Positions 8,827-17,395 of a stretch of 64,000 bases of DNA are shown here, one piece after another. Location of the stretch: assembly GCA_024742605.1 (NCBI GenBank), contig JANSYC010000001.1:124001-188000 (forward strand), in the 5' to 3' direction. The number at the start of each line of letters is the position of its first letter. Within the stretch, counting starts at the first letter, position 1. The stretch comes from Alphaproteobacteria bacterium. GTDB taxonomy: Bacteria; Pseudomonadota; Alphaproteobacteria; Thalassobaculales; Thalassobaculaceae. A model generated the notes under the pieces. That model ran no database searches. It was not told the origin of the DNA and saw nothing but the letters and a program-made list of their open reading frames with translations. The position numbers were made by a program, and so were the translations under genes.

Positions 8827-9579
8827 ATGGACACCGAGAAGAATCAACCGACAACCGAAACGCCGCTCGAGCACGGGCACGAGGTTTCGGAAATCCGCGA
8901 TCGGCTGAATGCCGGCCCGCGCACCAGCTATCTGCGTGATTGGATCTATGGCGGGATCGACGGGGCGGTCACGACCTTTGCCATTGTCGCCGGCGTCGCA
9001 GGCGCCGCGCTCTCCTCCCAGACTCTGCTCATCCTCGGGGTGGCCAATCTGGTGGCGGACGGGTTCTCGATGGCCGCCAGCAACTTCACTGGCACCAAAG
9101 CCGAACGAGAGGACCACGCGCGTCTGGAAGCGGTCGAACGCCGGCATATCGCACTGGTCCCCGAAGGCGAGCGCGAGGAAATTCGGCAGATCTTCGCCGC
9201 CAAGGGGTTCGAAGGCACCGAGCTTGAGCGCATCGTCACCATCATCACAAGCAACGAAAGGGCGTGGGTCAAGACCATGCTGACCGAGGAATACGGGCTG
9301 CCGTCCGATCCGCGCAGCCCCTGGACGGCGGCCTTCGCGACCTTCGCGGCGTTCGGCATCTGCGGTCTCGCGCCGCTGCTCCCCTATCTTCTGGGCGGCG
9401 GGCTGCTGATTTCCAGCCTGGTGACCGGACTCACCTTCTTCGCGATCGGTTCCGCCAAAAGCCGGTGGTCTTTGGTTTCCTGGTGGCGCTCCGGACTGGA
9501 GACCCTGGCGATCGGCATGGCGGCAGCAGGCCTCGCCTACGGGGTCGGCTATGCCTTGAAGGCAAGCTTCGGAGCCTGA
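8827..9579 (+). CDS. VIT1/CCC1 family membrane transporter (Fe2+/Mn2+)
   Basis: This 250-residue protein belongs to the vacuolar iron transporter/CCC1 family, which exchanges Fe2+ or Mn2+ for protons. The first helix IYGGIDGAVTTFAIVAGVAGA and the second LILGVANLVADGFSMAASNF carry the conserved Asp and the small-residue packing of the family. A cytoplasmic Glu-rich segment (EREEIRQIFAAKGFEG, residues about 115-150) corresponds to the metal-binding domain. Three more helices fill the C-terminus. I chose the ATG at 8827 because AGGATAGTCGG lies just upstream; an ATG at 8758 would add 23 polar residues. It may store or detoxify iron or manganese. Confidence 0.88.
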   Translation: MDTEKNQPTTETPLEHGHEVSEIRDRLNAGPRTSYLRDWIYGGIDGAVTTFAIVAGVAGAALSSQTLLILGVANLVADGFSMAASNFTGTKAEREDHARLEAVERRHIALVPEGEREEIRQIFAAKGFEGTELERIVTIITSNERAWVKTMLTEEYGLPSDPRSPWTAAFATFAAFGICGLAPLLPYLLGGGLLISSLVTGLTFFAIGSAKSRWSLVSWWRSGLETLAIGMAAAGLAYGVGYALKASFGA

Positions 9580-9591
9580 GGCGGCACCGCT

Positions 9592-10059
9592 TTACTCCGC
9601 ATAGGTCACCGGCAGGGCAGTCGTCGACTTGATCGTCTCCATCGCGAAATTGGCGGTCACGTTCGACAGGCTCGCCGCCCGGATCAGGCGCTTGTAGATC
9701 GCGTCATAGGCCGTGATGTTGGGCACGACGATCTTGAGGAGATAGTCGATATCCCCGGACATGCGGTGGAACTCCACCACCTCATCGATCGATTCCACCG
9801 CGCGCGAAAAGCTCTCGAGCCAGTCGTAATTGTGCTCGGTGGTTTGCAGCCGCACGAACACGGTCACGCCGACATTCAGCTTTTCCGCATCCGCCAGACA
9901 GACCCTCGCTTTGATGTAGCCTTCCTTCTCCAGATGCTGGATGCGCCGCCAGCACGGTGTGGTGCTGAGACCGACCTGTTCGGAGATCTCCGAGACCGTC
10001 GACGCGCAATTCGCCTGGAGAAGTTTCAGTATTCGGCGATCTATATCATCAAGAGCCAT
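9592..10059 (-). CDS. Lrp/AsnC family transcriptional regulator
   Basis: This 155-residue protein has an N-terminal AsnC helix-turn-helix (LDDIDRRILKLLQANCAST, then LSTTPCWRRIQHLEKEGYIK) and a C-terminal RAM ligand-binding domain (about 65-145) that normally binds an amino acid. AAGGAG precedes the ATG by 9 bp. It is divergent from the quinone reductase gene, with a 137-bp intergenic region holding several ATCATA/ATCAT units that could be operator half-sites. That arrangement suggests control of the reductase and autoregulation. The amino-acid ligand is not known. Confidence 0.93.
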   Translation of the reverse strand: MALDDIDRRILKLLQANCASTVSEISEQVGLSTTPCWRRIQHLEKEGYIKARVCLADAEKLNVGVTVFVRLQTTEHNYDWLESFSRAVESIDEVVEFHRMSGDIDYLLKIVVPNITAYDAIYKRLIRAASLSNVTANFAMETIKSTTALPVTYAE

Positions 10060-10196
10060 TTTTTCCGCTCCTTGCGCGTTTCAAGGAAACTCATTCTCCA
10101 CACTCACGGGTTTCGTGCAATCTTTGGAATGGCCATCATACCCGGTTATCATACCATCATGTGAGGTGCATCTGGGATTGCGAGAGGGAGATACCC

Positions 10197-11207
10197 ATGA
10201 AAGCTGCCGTCATCCGGCAACATGGCGAGATTGAGGACATCTCGTTCGAGACCGACTGGCCCGATCCGAAACCCGGAGAAGGGGAAGTCGTCCTGAAGGT
10301 CGGCGCCTGCGCGCTGAATTATCACGATCTGTTCACCCTCAAGGGCATGCCCGGCATCAAGATCGGCTTTCCGCTGATCATGGGAATCGACGTCGCAGGG
10401 ACCGTCGCCGAGATCGGCGCCGGTGTGACCGGATGGTCGGTCGGCGACCGGGTGGTGATTGATCCGATCGACCGGGACAAGCCCGGGTTGATTGGCGAGA
10501 CGCGGGATGGCGGGCTGGCCGAATACGTGGCCGTGCGGGCGTCGCAACTGGTGAGACTGCACGACGATATCGATTTCGCGACGGCCGCCGCCCTACCCTG
10601 CGCCTATGGTACGGCGCACCGCATGATGATCACCCGCGGGAAGATCGCTGCCGGAGAGAAAGTGCTCATTCTTGGGGCATCCGGTGGCGTCGGAACGTGC
10701 TGTGTCCAGTTGGCGAAGGCGGCGGGGGCCGAGGTGGTGGCGACCGCGTCCAGCCAGTCGAAGCTCGACCGGCTGGCGGAACTGGGGGCCGACCACCTAA
10801 TCAACTATGCCGAGACGGACTTCATGCGTGAGGTGTACGGAATCTACGGGAAGCCAAAGGTCTACGGAGGCGGCGGCGTCGATGTGATCGTCAACTTCAC
10901 CGGCGGCGACACCTGGGTGAAGTCTCTGCGCTCACTGACGAAGAACGGCCGTATGCTGACCTGCGGCGCCACAGCCGGCTTCGATCCGCAGACCGATATC
11001 CGCTTCATCTGGACCTTCGAGCAGAACATCATCGGCTCCAACGGGTGGGAGATGTCGGACATCGATGCCCTACTGGCGATGGTGCAGGCGGGCAAGCTCT
11101 CGGCGCTGATCGACCGCGAACTGCCCCTGGAAGAGACGCAGACGGCCTTTCAACTTCTGAGAGACCGAAAAGTGTTCGGCAAGGTGATCGTTCGCCCGGG
11201 CGAATGA
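10197..11207 (+). CDS. Zn-type alcohol dehydrogenase / NADPH:quinone reductase family (MDR)
   Basis: This 336-residue medium-chain dehydrogenase has an N-terminal GroES-like domain with ALNYHDLFTLKGMPG and a C-terminal Rossmann domain with ILGASGGVGTCCVQLAKAAGAEVVATASS and ADHLINYAE. The early catalytic Cys of Zn alcohol dehydrogenases is replaced by a Tyr-His pair, which is more like quinone oxidoreductases and crotonyl-CoA reductase relatives. The ATG at 10197 has GAGGGAG 7 bp upstream and is preferred over an ATG 36 bp earlier. It is divergent from an Lrp regulator. The sigma-54-type promoter of the TRAP operon starts 25 bp after its stop. Confidence 0.87.
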   Translation: MKAAVIRQHGEIEDISFETDWPDPKPGEGEVVLKVGACALNYHDLFTLKGMPGIKIGFPLIMGIDVAGTVAEIGAGVTGWSVGDRVVIDPIDRDKPGLIGETRDGGLAEYVAVRASQLVRLHDDIDFATAAALPCAYGTAHRMMITRGKIAAGEKVLILGASGGVGTCCVQLAKAAGAEVVATASSQSKLDRLAELGADHLINYAETDFMREVYGIYGKPKVYGGGGVDVIVNFTGGDTWVKSLRSLTKNGRMLTCGATAGFDPQTDIRFIWTFEQNIIGSNGWEMSDIDALLAMVQAGKLSALIDRELPLEETQTAFQLLRDRKVFGKVIVRPGE

Positions 11208-11231
11208 CCCACTAGCCCGCCGCTCGCGCAT

Positions 11232-11247
11232 TTGGCACGGGGATTGC
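11232..11247 (+). promoter_or_regulatory. Sigma-54 (-24/-12) promoter of the TRAP operon
   Basis: TTGGCACG, four bases GGGA, then TTGC match the sigma-54 consensus YTGGCACG-N4-TTGCW at every fixed position except the last. The GG (11234-11235) and GC (11246-11247) are separated by exactly 10 bp, as needed. The predicted start site near 11259 would leave about a 130-base leader before dctP. Dicarboxylate uptake genes are classically under sigma-54 with DctD-type activators, so this fits the operon; no activator gene is adjacent. Confidence 0.72.
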
Positions 11248-11390
11248 CGAGAAGCGCGCGAGCGACACAGTTACCATGGATCCAGAAGGGATCTCTTTTG
11301 GCCAGGTCAAAATCCCCCAAACGGGGGGCTGGTGACGGTTTGTCATTGCCGAGAAAGCGCAGTGACGGGACCTACAGAGGAGGATGGGAA

Positions 11391-12467
11391 ATGAAATTTG
11401 CACGGGCGCTGATGATCGCGCTGGCACTGATGGTCGGGGTCTCGACCGGAGGGTCATCGACGGCCAAGGCACAGGAATTTACGTGGCGGGTCGCGACCTT
11501 CGACAGCGAAACGGGCTCCTACTGGAACAACTTCCTGGCGCCGTACGTCAAGTATGTCGACATCATGACCGAAGGACGGGTCAAACTGGAGCCGCTGCCG
11601 GGCGGAACCCTGGGTAGCATCTTCAAGATCTACGAGCAGGTCGATGACGGTCTGGTCGAAATGGCGATGATGCCGCCGGCGTTCCTGGGCACCAAGGACC
11701 CGATGAACGCCATTATCCTGGGCTTCCCCACCGGTCTGGGCGTGGATTCCCTGATCGCGTGGCTGTACTACGGCGGCGGTGAGGAGATCCTTCAGGCGCA
11801 CCGCAGCGACAAGATGGGCATGCACTCGATTGTACTGGGCGCCGGTCCGTCCGAGATCTTCGCGCACAGCCATTCCCCGATCGTCACGGTCGAAGATCTG
11901 AAGGGCAAGAAGTATCGGACACTCGGGAACTGGGCAGCGATCGTCAGCGAGAAGTTCGAAGGGTCCCCGACCACCGTTCCCGGCCCGGAGATCTACGGTC
12001 TGCTGGAGAAGAAGGGGATCGACATGACCGAATACTCGACCCCGTCGGAGAACTACAATCTCGGCTATCAGGAAGTGGCCCCCTACATCATCTATCCGGG
12101 GATCCACGCGCCGGCCTTCGCCTTCGAACTGGTGTCGAAGACCGAGAAGTGGAACGAGTTGCCTGACGATCTGAAGGAGAAGATGACCCTCGCCGCCCGT
12201 CTGGCGACCTATGAGGGCCTTAATCGCTTCATCATCAAGGATCTGGATGCCATGGCCTCGATCCAGGCCGGAGACAACCAGCTTCAGGAACTCTCTGCGG
12301 AATTCCAGGAAAAGGCGACCGCCGCTTCCCGCGAGTGGGCGATCGAGAAGTCGGAGGCCGCAGCGGCCGACGGCAACCCGTATCCGATGCAGGCCATCGA
12401 ATCGATCATTGCGTTCCAGGACAAATGGCGCGCGAATTCGAAGTACATGGTGGTCGATCACCGCTGA
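11391..12467 (+). CDS. dctP: TRAP transporter periplasmic substrate-binding protein (DctP family)
   Basis: This 358-residue secreted protein captures a carboxylate substrate and delivers it to the TRAP membrane subunits. A signal peptide (MKFARALMIALALMVGV, cleavage probably at AKA-QE near residue 28) leads into the mature FTWRVATFDSETG. The DctP fold is supported by GGTLGSIFKIYEQVDDGLVEMAM and by DLKGKKYRTLGN, where a conserved Arg normally binds the substrate carboxylate. The ATG at 11391 has GAGGAGG 8 bp upstream; an earlier ATG would put the signal peptide internally. First gene of dctPQM, behind a sigma-54 promoter. Substrate not predictable from sequence alone. Confidence 0.9.
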   Translation: MKFARALMIALALMVGVSTGGSSTAKAQEFTWRVATFDSETGSYWNNFLAPYVKYVDIMTEGRVKLEPLPGGTLGSIFKIYEQVDDGLVEMAMMPPAFLGTKDPMNAIILGFPTGLGVDSLIAWLYYGGGEEILQAHRSDKMGMHSIVLGAGPSEIFAHSHSPIVTVEDLKGKKYRTLGNWAAIVSEKFEGSPTTVPGPEIYGLLEKKGIDMTEYSTPSENYNLGYQEVAPYIIYPGIHAPAFAFELVSKTEKWNELPDDLKEKMTLAARLATYEGLNRFIIKDLDAMASIQAGDNQLQELSAEFQEKATAASREWAIEKSEAAAADGNPYPMQAIESIIAFQDKWRANSKYMVVDHR

Positions 12468-12490
12468 TCCGCTGAACCAGAACATACCGG

Positions 12491-12521
12491 GGCCGGGCGT
12501 CCGAAGATTTGGCGCCCGGCC
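12491..12521 (+). terminator. Stable hairpin between dctP and dctQ (attenuator-like)
   Basis: GGCCGGGCG and CGCCCGGCC pair perfectly over 9 bp with a 13-base loop, followed at once by TTTC. It lies 24 bp after the dctP stop and 43 bp before the dctQ start. Such intra-operon hairpins normally stabilise the upstream message or terminate part of transcription, so the binding protein is made in excess over the membrane subunits. Pairing is visible; the role is inferred. Confidence 0.6.
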
Positions 12522-12563
12522 TTTCAATCCTGTGATCATTTACCATGCAAGGCGGGGGCGGAC

Positions 12564-13118
12564 GTGAAGACCGAGACACTGACGCGGATACTCACTCGGC
12601 TGGATACGGTCGGCCGTTTCTGCGGCTACGTCGCAATGGCCATGATCGTCCTGATGATCGGCTGCATGATCTGGGAGGTCGTTGCCCGCAAGGCCTTCAA
12701 CGCACCGACCATGTGGGCCACCACGACCTCCTACATGTTCAACGGCACGATCTTTCTGATCGGCGCCGCATACACCCTGCGCGCGAACCAGCACGTGCGG
12801 ATCGATTTCCTGTCGACCCGCTTCCCGCTGCGCGTCCAACACGCGATCAATGCTCTGTTTTATCTGGTTATTTTTCTTCCTGCACTCTACATGACGGGCG
12901 ATTTCGCGATCACCAAGGCTTTGAAGGCCTATGATCGGGGCACGCTGGAAGCGATGAGCGCCTGGGAGCCGCTGATCTGGCCGTTCCTGACCGGCATCAG
13001 CATCGGGCTGGTCAGCTTCGCCTTTCAGGTCGCGATCGAAGCCATCCGACACCTGATCGGTATCCGCTATCCAAACGCCGTGGCCGCCCCGAGCGACCGC
13101 GACCTGCTGGAGGGTTAG
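12564..13118 (+). CDS. dctQ: TRAP transporter small permease (DctQ family)
   Basis: This 184-residue inner-membrane protein has four hydrophobic segments (about residues 20-45, 55-75, 90-112 and 135-160), as in DctQ. The typical WEVVARKAFNAPTMWATTTSYMFNGTIFL region and a following RANQHVRIDFL are seen. The start is a GTG at 12564 preceded by GGCGGGGGCG; no better ATG exists in frame. It sits 97 bp after dctP with a hairpin between them and 5 bp before dctM. Together with dctM it forms the membrane complex that takes substrate from DctP. Confidence 0.9.
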   Translation: MKTETLTRILTRLDTVGRFCGYVAMAMIVLMIGCMIWEVVARKAFNAPTMWATTTSYMFNGTIFLIGAAYTLRANQHVRIDFLSTRFPLRVQHAINALFYLVIFLPALYMTGDFAITKALKAYDRGTLEAMSAWEPLIWPFLTGISIGLVSFAFQVAIEAIRHLIGIRYPNAVAAPSDRDLLEG

Positions 13119-13123
13119 GCGCC

Positions 13124-14446
13124 ATGGGAAGCGAGACCCTCGCCGCTTTGATGTTTCCTCTGCTGTTTCTGTTCGTCTTTCTGGGGGTCCCGGTCGCCTT
13201 CGCGCTGATCGCGACGGCCTTCCTGATGGCGCTGCCCGCCTTCGGCGAGCTTGCCTCCCTGCAGATCTACAACCAGATCCAGAACACGGCGTCCCAGCTG
13301 CTGCTGACGGCGGTACCAGCCTTTGTCTTCATGGGCGTGATGCTGGAAGCCTCGGGGATATCCGAACGCCTGTTCCGTGCGATGCAGGTCTGGATGGGGC
13401 GGCTGCCCGGCGGTCTGTCACTGGCGACCATGACCATGGCAGCGATCATTGCAGCCTCGACCGGGATTGTCGGCGCCGTCGAGGTCGTGATCGGCGTGAT
13501 GGCGATCCCCATCATGATGCGCAACGGCTACAACAAATCCCTGATATCGGGAACCATCTGTGCCGGTGGCTCGCTCGGCACCATGATCCCCCCGTCGATC
13601 GTGGTGGTGATCTACGCCGCGATCTCCCAGCAGAGCGTGGGCAAACTGTTCGCGGCCGTCCTGTTCCCCGCCCTGATCATGGTGGCATTGTTCCTTGGCT
13701 ATATTCTCCTGCGTGCCATCCTGAAACCGGAGGATGCGCCTCGCGCCGTCGAAGAGGAACCGGTCCCGCTGTTGGAGAAGCTGAAGATCACCGCGACCGG
13801 CATGCTTCCCGCCGCAGCCCTGATCGTCGCCGTGCTTGGCGCAATTCTGCTCGGCGTCGCCACCCCGACCGAAGCCGCCTCCGTCGGTGCCCTTGGCGCC
13901 GTGATTCTGACGGTGCTTTACGGACGGTTCTCCTGGGCGGTGCTGTACGACACCCTGGAGCGCACGCTCAAGATCAACTGCATGATCCTGCTGATCGTGG
14001 CAGGTGGAAACATGTTTGCGGGCATCTTCCGGCTGCATCGCGGCAACGCGCTGGTGCAGGACATCGTGACATCACTTGACCTGACGGCCTTCGGGATCGT
14101 CGGCGCCTTGCTGCTGATCGTGTTCATCGCCGGGTTCATTCTGGACTGGGTCTCGGTCGTGCTGATCACGCTTCCGATCTTCCTTCCGATCCTGGCGCAG
14201 TTCGAGATCGATGAGATCTGGTTCGCGACCGTGATGATCGTGGTGATCCAGACCTCTTATCTAACCCCGCCGATGGCCCCGTCGATCTTCTACCTGCGGT
14301 CCATCGCACCCGCGTCGATCACCTTCGGAGATATGTACCGAGGCGTCATGCCGTTCATCATCTGCCAGATCATCGTACTGGCTCTGGTGATGATGTTCCC
14401 GGAGCTCGCGACCTACCTGCCGTCACAACTGCAATCCTACGAATGA
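13124..14446 (+). CDS. dctM: TRAP transporter large permease (DctM family)
   Basis: This 440-residue protein is the large membrane subunit, an ion-transporter-superfamily Na+/H+ symporter with 12 or more hydrophobic segments. Family signatures include LLTAVPAFVFMGVMLEASG, a long GTMIPPSIVVVIYAA region with the conserved helical-hairpin Pro residues, and GVATPTEAASVGALGAVIL. It starts 5 bp after dctQ, so the two are coupled. The gene ends 23 bp from the convergent VOC gene, with no clear terminator between them. Confidence 0.93.
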   Translation: MGSETLAALMFPLLFLFVFLGVPVAFALIATAFLMALPAFGELASLQIYNQIQNTASQLLLTAVPAFVFMGVMLEASGISERLFRAMQVWMGRLPGGLSLATMTMAAIIAASTGIVGAVEVVIGVMAIPIMMRNGYNKSLISGTICAGGSLGTMIPPSIVVVIYAAISQQSVGKLFAAVLFPALIMVALFLGYILLRAILKPEDAPRAVEEEPVPLLEKLKITATGMLPAAALIVAVLGAILLGVATPTEAASVGALGAVILTVLYGRFSWAVLYDTLERTLKINCMILLIVAGGNMFAGIFRLHRGNALVQDIVTSLDLTAFGIVGALLLIVFIAGFILDWVSVVLITLPIFLPILAQFEIDEIWFATVMIVVIQTSYLTPPMAPSIFYLRSIAPASITFGDMYRGVMPFIICQIIVLALVMMFPELATYLPSQLQSYE

Positions 14447-14469
14447 CCGCCGCGCGACGTCAGAACCGA

Positions 14470-15285
14470 TCAGGGACCCGGGGTGAAACCCAAGATCACG
14501 CCGTGGGTCCGTTCCGGGGCGAGACGCAGGCTTTCGCCCACCCGTTCAGCGCCCAATCCGGACAGCGCCGCCTCGGTCCGCGCCAGGTCGGAGACGGCCA
14601 GAGTCAGACCGGTGAAACGGAACGGCCAGCCCCCGGTTTCCCCGCGCCGCACGCGCACGGTGACTCGACCGGCCGTGAACACCATGCCACCGTCGGGATC
14701 GGCCGTCGGCTCCTGGTCGAACAAAGCCGAGAGCTGCCCCGCGACATGCCTCGGGTCGGCCGCCACCGCTTCCAGGGCCGCGATCCCTGTCGCGGCATTC
14801 GCATGCTCCATCAACTCGGGCAGCCACACGGTGTCTCGGGTCAGCTGTTGGCAGGCGAAGATACCGTCCCGCACGGTGCCCGGCTCGTTGAAATGGGTGA
14901 CTTTGAACGCCGCCGTGGCAAGGGTCCCGTCGGGCAGGGTCACAGGCCGCGAGAAATCCAGCATGTCCCTGACCGCGTGGCCCGCCGCGCGCATCTCGTC
15001 GGCCATACCTGCGGCATCATCGGTCTTCAGGGCCGTCGCCCACAGCCCCTCTCCGGTCTCGAGTCGGGTGCGCCATGCTGCGTTGGCCGGGGTCGGCTTC
15101 AGCACCGACAGGACCTCGAAATAGTCGTCCTGCAGCATAATGGTGTGATTGGCCGATCCCATGTGATCGGAATGTACGCCGCGCGGCGACAGGGTGAAGC
15201 CGAGCCGCGTGTAGGTCTCCGCTGCCCGATCCAATTCGGCCGCCAGAATCACCACGTGGTCAATCCCCTGAATATGCTTCGGCAT
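14470..15285 (-). CDS. VOC superfamily protein (glyoxalase-like domain)
   Basis: This 271-residue protein has two vicinal-oxygen-chelate modules. The first begins IQGIDHVVILAAELDRAAETYTRLGFTLSPRG with a metal-binding His, and TIMLQDDYFEVLSV supplies a Glu. The whole resembles the Glyoxalase_3 family of uncharacterised VOC proteins, with a second weaker repeat after residue 140. The ATG at 15285 is preceded by GGAGGAACC, better than an ATG 51 bp further upstream. It is divergent from an acyl-CoA synthetase operon (87 bp apart), so it may act on the same aromatic or hydroxy-acid pathway. The reaction is unknown. Confidence 0.82.
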   Translation of the reverse strand: MPKHIQGIDHVVILAAELDRAAETYTRLGFTLSPRGVHSDHMGSANHTIMLQDDYFEVLSVLKPTPANAAWRTRLETGEGLWATALKTDDAAGMADEMRAAGHAVRDMLDFSRPVTLPDGTLATAAFKVTHFNEPGTVRDGIFACQQLTRDTVWLPELMEHANAATGIAALEAVAADPRHVAGQLSALFDQEPTADPDGGMVFTAGRVTVRVRRGETGGWPFRFTGLTLAVSDLARTEAALSGLGAERVGESLRLAPERTHGVILGFTPGP

Positions 15286-15371
15286 CCTGGTTCCTCCATG
15301 CGACCGTATCCGGAGACTGGAGCCTGCTGGGAGCAATCGAATGGGTCAAGCGCGGTTAGGAGTGAGATGAG

Positions 15372-16952
15372 ATGAACGTCCCGAAAGCGGATCCCCGTGC
15401 GGGCAATCTGGGCTATTGGACCGGCGACTGGCCCTTAAAGACCCCTGATCGGACCGCCATTATTGATCTGTTCGGCGGCAGGGAACGGGTGATCAGCTAC
15501 GGCGCGCTGGACCGGCGGCTCGACAAGGTCGCGGCCCTGCTGCGTGCCCGGGGCCTGAACCCCGGCGACCGGATGATCCTGTCCTGCGGCAACCGGGTCG
15601 AGTTCATCGAGGCTCTGTTCGGTGCCATGCGGGCGGGTATCGTCCCGGTGCCGATCAATACCCGCCAGGGTCGGGACGTGCTGGCCTATATCGTCGAGAA
15701 CTGCGAGGCCCGGGGCGTGATCGCCGAGCCGGCGGCCAATCATCCGATCCTGGAGATTATGGGCGCACGCCAGGATCTGGCCATCAGAGTGGCGATCGAT
15801 CCGGACGGCGCGGAGGGATTCGAGGATTACGAAGCCGCCCTCGCGGCGGCGCCGGACAGCTTTGAACCGGATCCTCTGGAGCCCGATCATCTGTGCTTTC
15901 TGTCTTATACCTCGGGTTCAACAGGGCGGCCCAAGGGCGTCCCGCTGACCCATGCCGGACAGATCTGGTGGCTGGGCGCGTTCCTGAAATATTGGCCGCC
16001 GGCGGACGGGGTGCGGAATCTCGTGGCGGTCCCGCTCTACCATAAGAACGCGATGGCCGGCGCGGTGAAGCCCCGTCTGGCGTCCGGCGGCTCGATGGTC
16101 CTGATGCCGGAGTTCAAGGCACGCGCATTCCTGGAAGCCGCATCGAAATACAAGGCCACGAACATCTCCGGCGTGCCGACCGTGTTCACCCTGATCCTCG
16201 AGGAAGCCGATCTTCTGGAAAGCCTGGATCTGTCATCGCTTCAGTCCGCCGTTGTCGGGTCCGCCCCGGTGCACGAGGCGCTGGAGCAGGCCATGGAAGA
16301 CAAGCTTGGCGTGGTGGTCATGCAAAGCTACGGCTTGACCGAAGGGGGGCCGGTTATGCTGGGCCCGCCGCTGGACGGACGCCCGATCCCGCGCGGCAGC
16401 GCCGGGGTCGCCTGGCCCGAGGGTGAGGTCAAACTCGTCGGGTCCGACGGCCAGACCAACTCGACGCTCGGAGAGCTCTGGGTCCGGAATCCCGGTGTGG
16501 CGCCGGGCTACTACAAGCTGCCGGCGGTCAACGCCGAGCGCTATGTGGACGGCTGGCTGCGGACCGGCGATCTGTTCCGGGTCGACGCGGACGGGTTCTA
16601 CTTTTTCCAGGGCCGAGTCGACGACATGTTCAATTGTGGCGGCGAGAACGTCTATCCGAAAGAGGTCGAGAACCTTTTGCTGGGCCATCCGGACGTGGTC
16701 GATTGCTGTGTCGTCGCCCTGCCGCACGCGACCAAGGGCGAGGCCCCGGCCGCTCTCGTGGTGCTGCGCGACGGTGGGGTCGCAGATGAAGCCGCGTTGA
16801 AGGCCTATGCGCTGGCGAACGGCCCGGCCTACGCTCATCCCCGCCGCGTGATGACCCAGCACGAGGACCTCCCCTTGACCGGGGCGCGCAAGGTAGACCG
16901 CAGCGGCATCCGAAAACACCTGACCGAGGCGTTTGGGACATTGGGCGGCTAG
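15372..16952 (+). CDS. Class I adenylate-forming acyl/aryl-CoA synthetase
   Basis: This 526-residue ligase activates a carboxylic acid as an acyl-AMP and transfers it to CoA. The phosphate-binding motif YTSGSTGRPKG is at 179-189, followed by the QSYGLTEGGP motif, WLRTGDLFRVDADGFYFFQGRVDDMF hinge, GGENVYPKEVE, and a final PLTGARKVDR with the catalytic Lys. Length is normal and the protein is soluble. It leads a unit with a RidA-like protein and a PaaI-type thioesterase and is divergent from a VOC gene. This looks like catabolism of an aromatic or branched acid; the acid is not determined. Confidence 0.9.
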   Translation: MNVPKADPRAGNLGYWTGDWPLKTPDRTAIIDLFGGRERVISYGALDRRLDKVAALLRARGLNPGDRMILSCGNRVEFIEALFGAMRAGIVPVPINTRQGRDVLAYIVENCEARGVIAEPAANHPILEIMGARQDLAIRVAIDPDGAEGFEDYEAALAAAPDSFEPDPLEPDHLCFLSYTSGSTGRPKGVPLTHAGQIWWLGAFLKYWPPADGVRNLVAVPLYHKNAMAGAVKPRLASGGSMVLMPEFKARAFLEAASKYKATNISGVPTVFTLILEEADLLESLDLSSLQSAVVGSAPVHEALEQAMEDKLGVVVMQSYGLTEGGPVMLGPPLDGRPIPRGSAGVAWPEGEVKLVGSDGQTNSTLGELWVRNPGVAPGYYKLPAVNAERYVDGWLRTGDLFRVDADGFYFFQGRVDDMFNCGGENVYPKEVENLLLGHPDVVDCCVVALPHATKGEAPAALVVLRDGGVADEAALKAYALANGPAYAHPRRVMTQHEDLPLTGARKVDRSGIRKHLTEAFGTLGG

Positions 16953-17002
16953 GGTTGGACGCGGCAGCAGATACACAAGCAATCTGAGAAAAGGATACGT
17001 TC

Positions 17003-17395
17003 ATGGCACATCAACGCTTTCCCGATGGCACCGAGGCGGCCGGCGGTTACGCACGGGCGGTCAAGGCCGGACCGATGGTCTTCGTGGCCGGCACCACCTC
17101 GCTGAATGCAGCCGGCGAAGTCCAGGGTGCGGATGCCTATGAGCAGACCCGCCTCACCTATGAGAAAATCGGTGCCGCCCTCACCAAGGCCGGGGCCAAA
17201 TGGTCCGACGTGACCCGCATCACCGCCTATCTGACCGATATGGACCAGGCGGACGGCTTTTCCCGCGCGCATGTCGAACGGTTCCCCGGAACAGAGGTCC
17301 CGGCCGCGGCCCTGATCGGGATTCCCGCCCTGCTGAAGCCCGGCCTGCTGATCGAGATCGAGGCCACCGCCGTGATCGAGGGAGAGAGCTGGTGA
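17003..17395 (+). CDS. RidA/YjgF-like protein lacking the usual catalytic Arg
   Basis: This 130-residue chorismate-mutase-fold protein matches the YjgF/RidA family (VKAGPMVFVAGTTSLNAAGEVQG, then MDQADGFSRAH and LLIEIEATAVIEG). In true RidA imine deaminases an Arg lies in the segment after the PA; here that segment is VPAAALIGI with Ala at the position. It therefore may be a non-deaminase subgroup that works as part of a degradative pathway. It is 50 bp after the acyl-CoA synthetase and overlaps the next gene by four bases (GTGA). Start ATG with AAAAGGAT upstream. Confidence 0.85.
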   Translation: MAHQRFPDGTEAAGGYARAVKAGPMVFVAGTTSLNAAGEVQGADAYEQTRLTYEKIGAALTKAGAKWSDVTRITAYLTDMDQADGFSRAHVERFPGTEVPAAALIGIPALLKPGLLIEIEATAVIEGESW

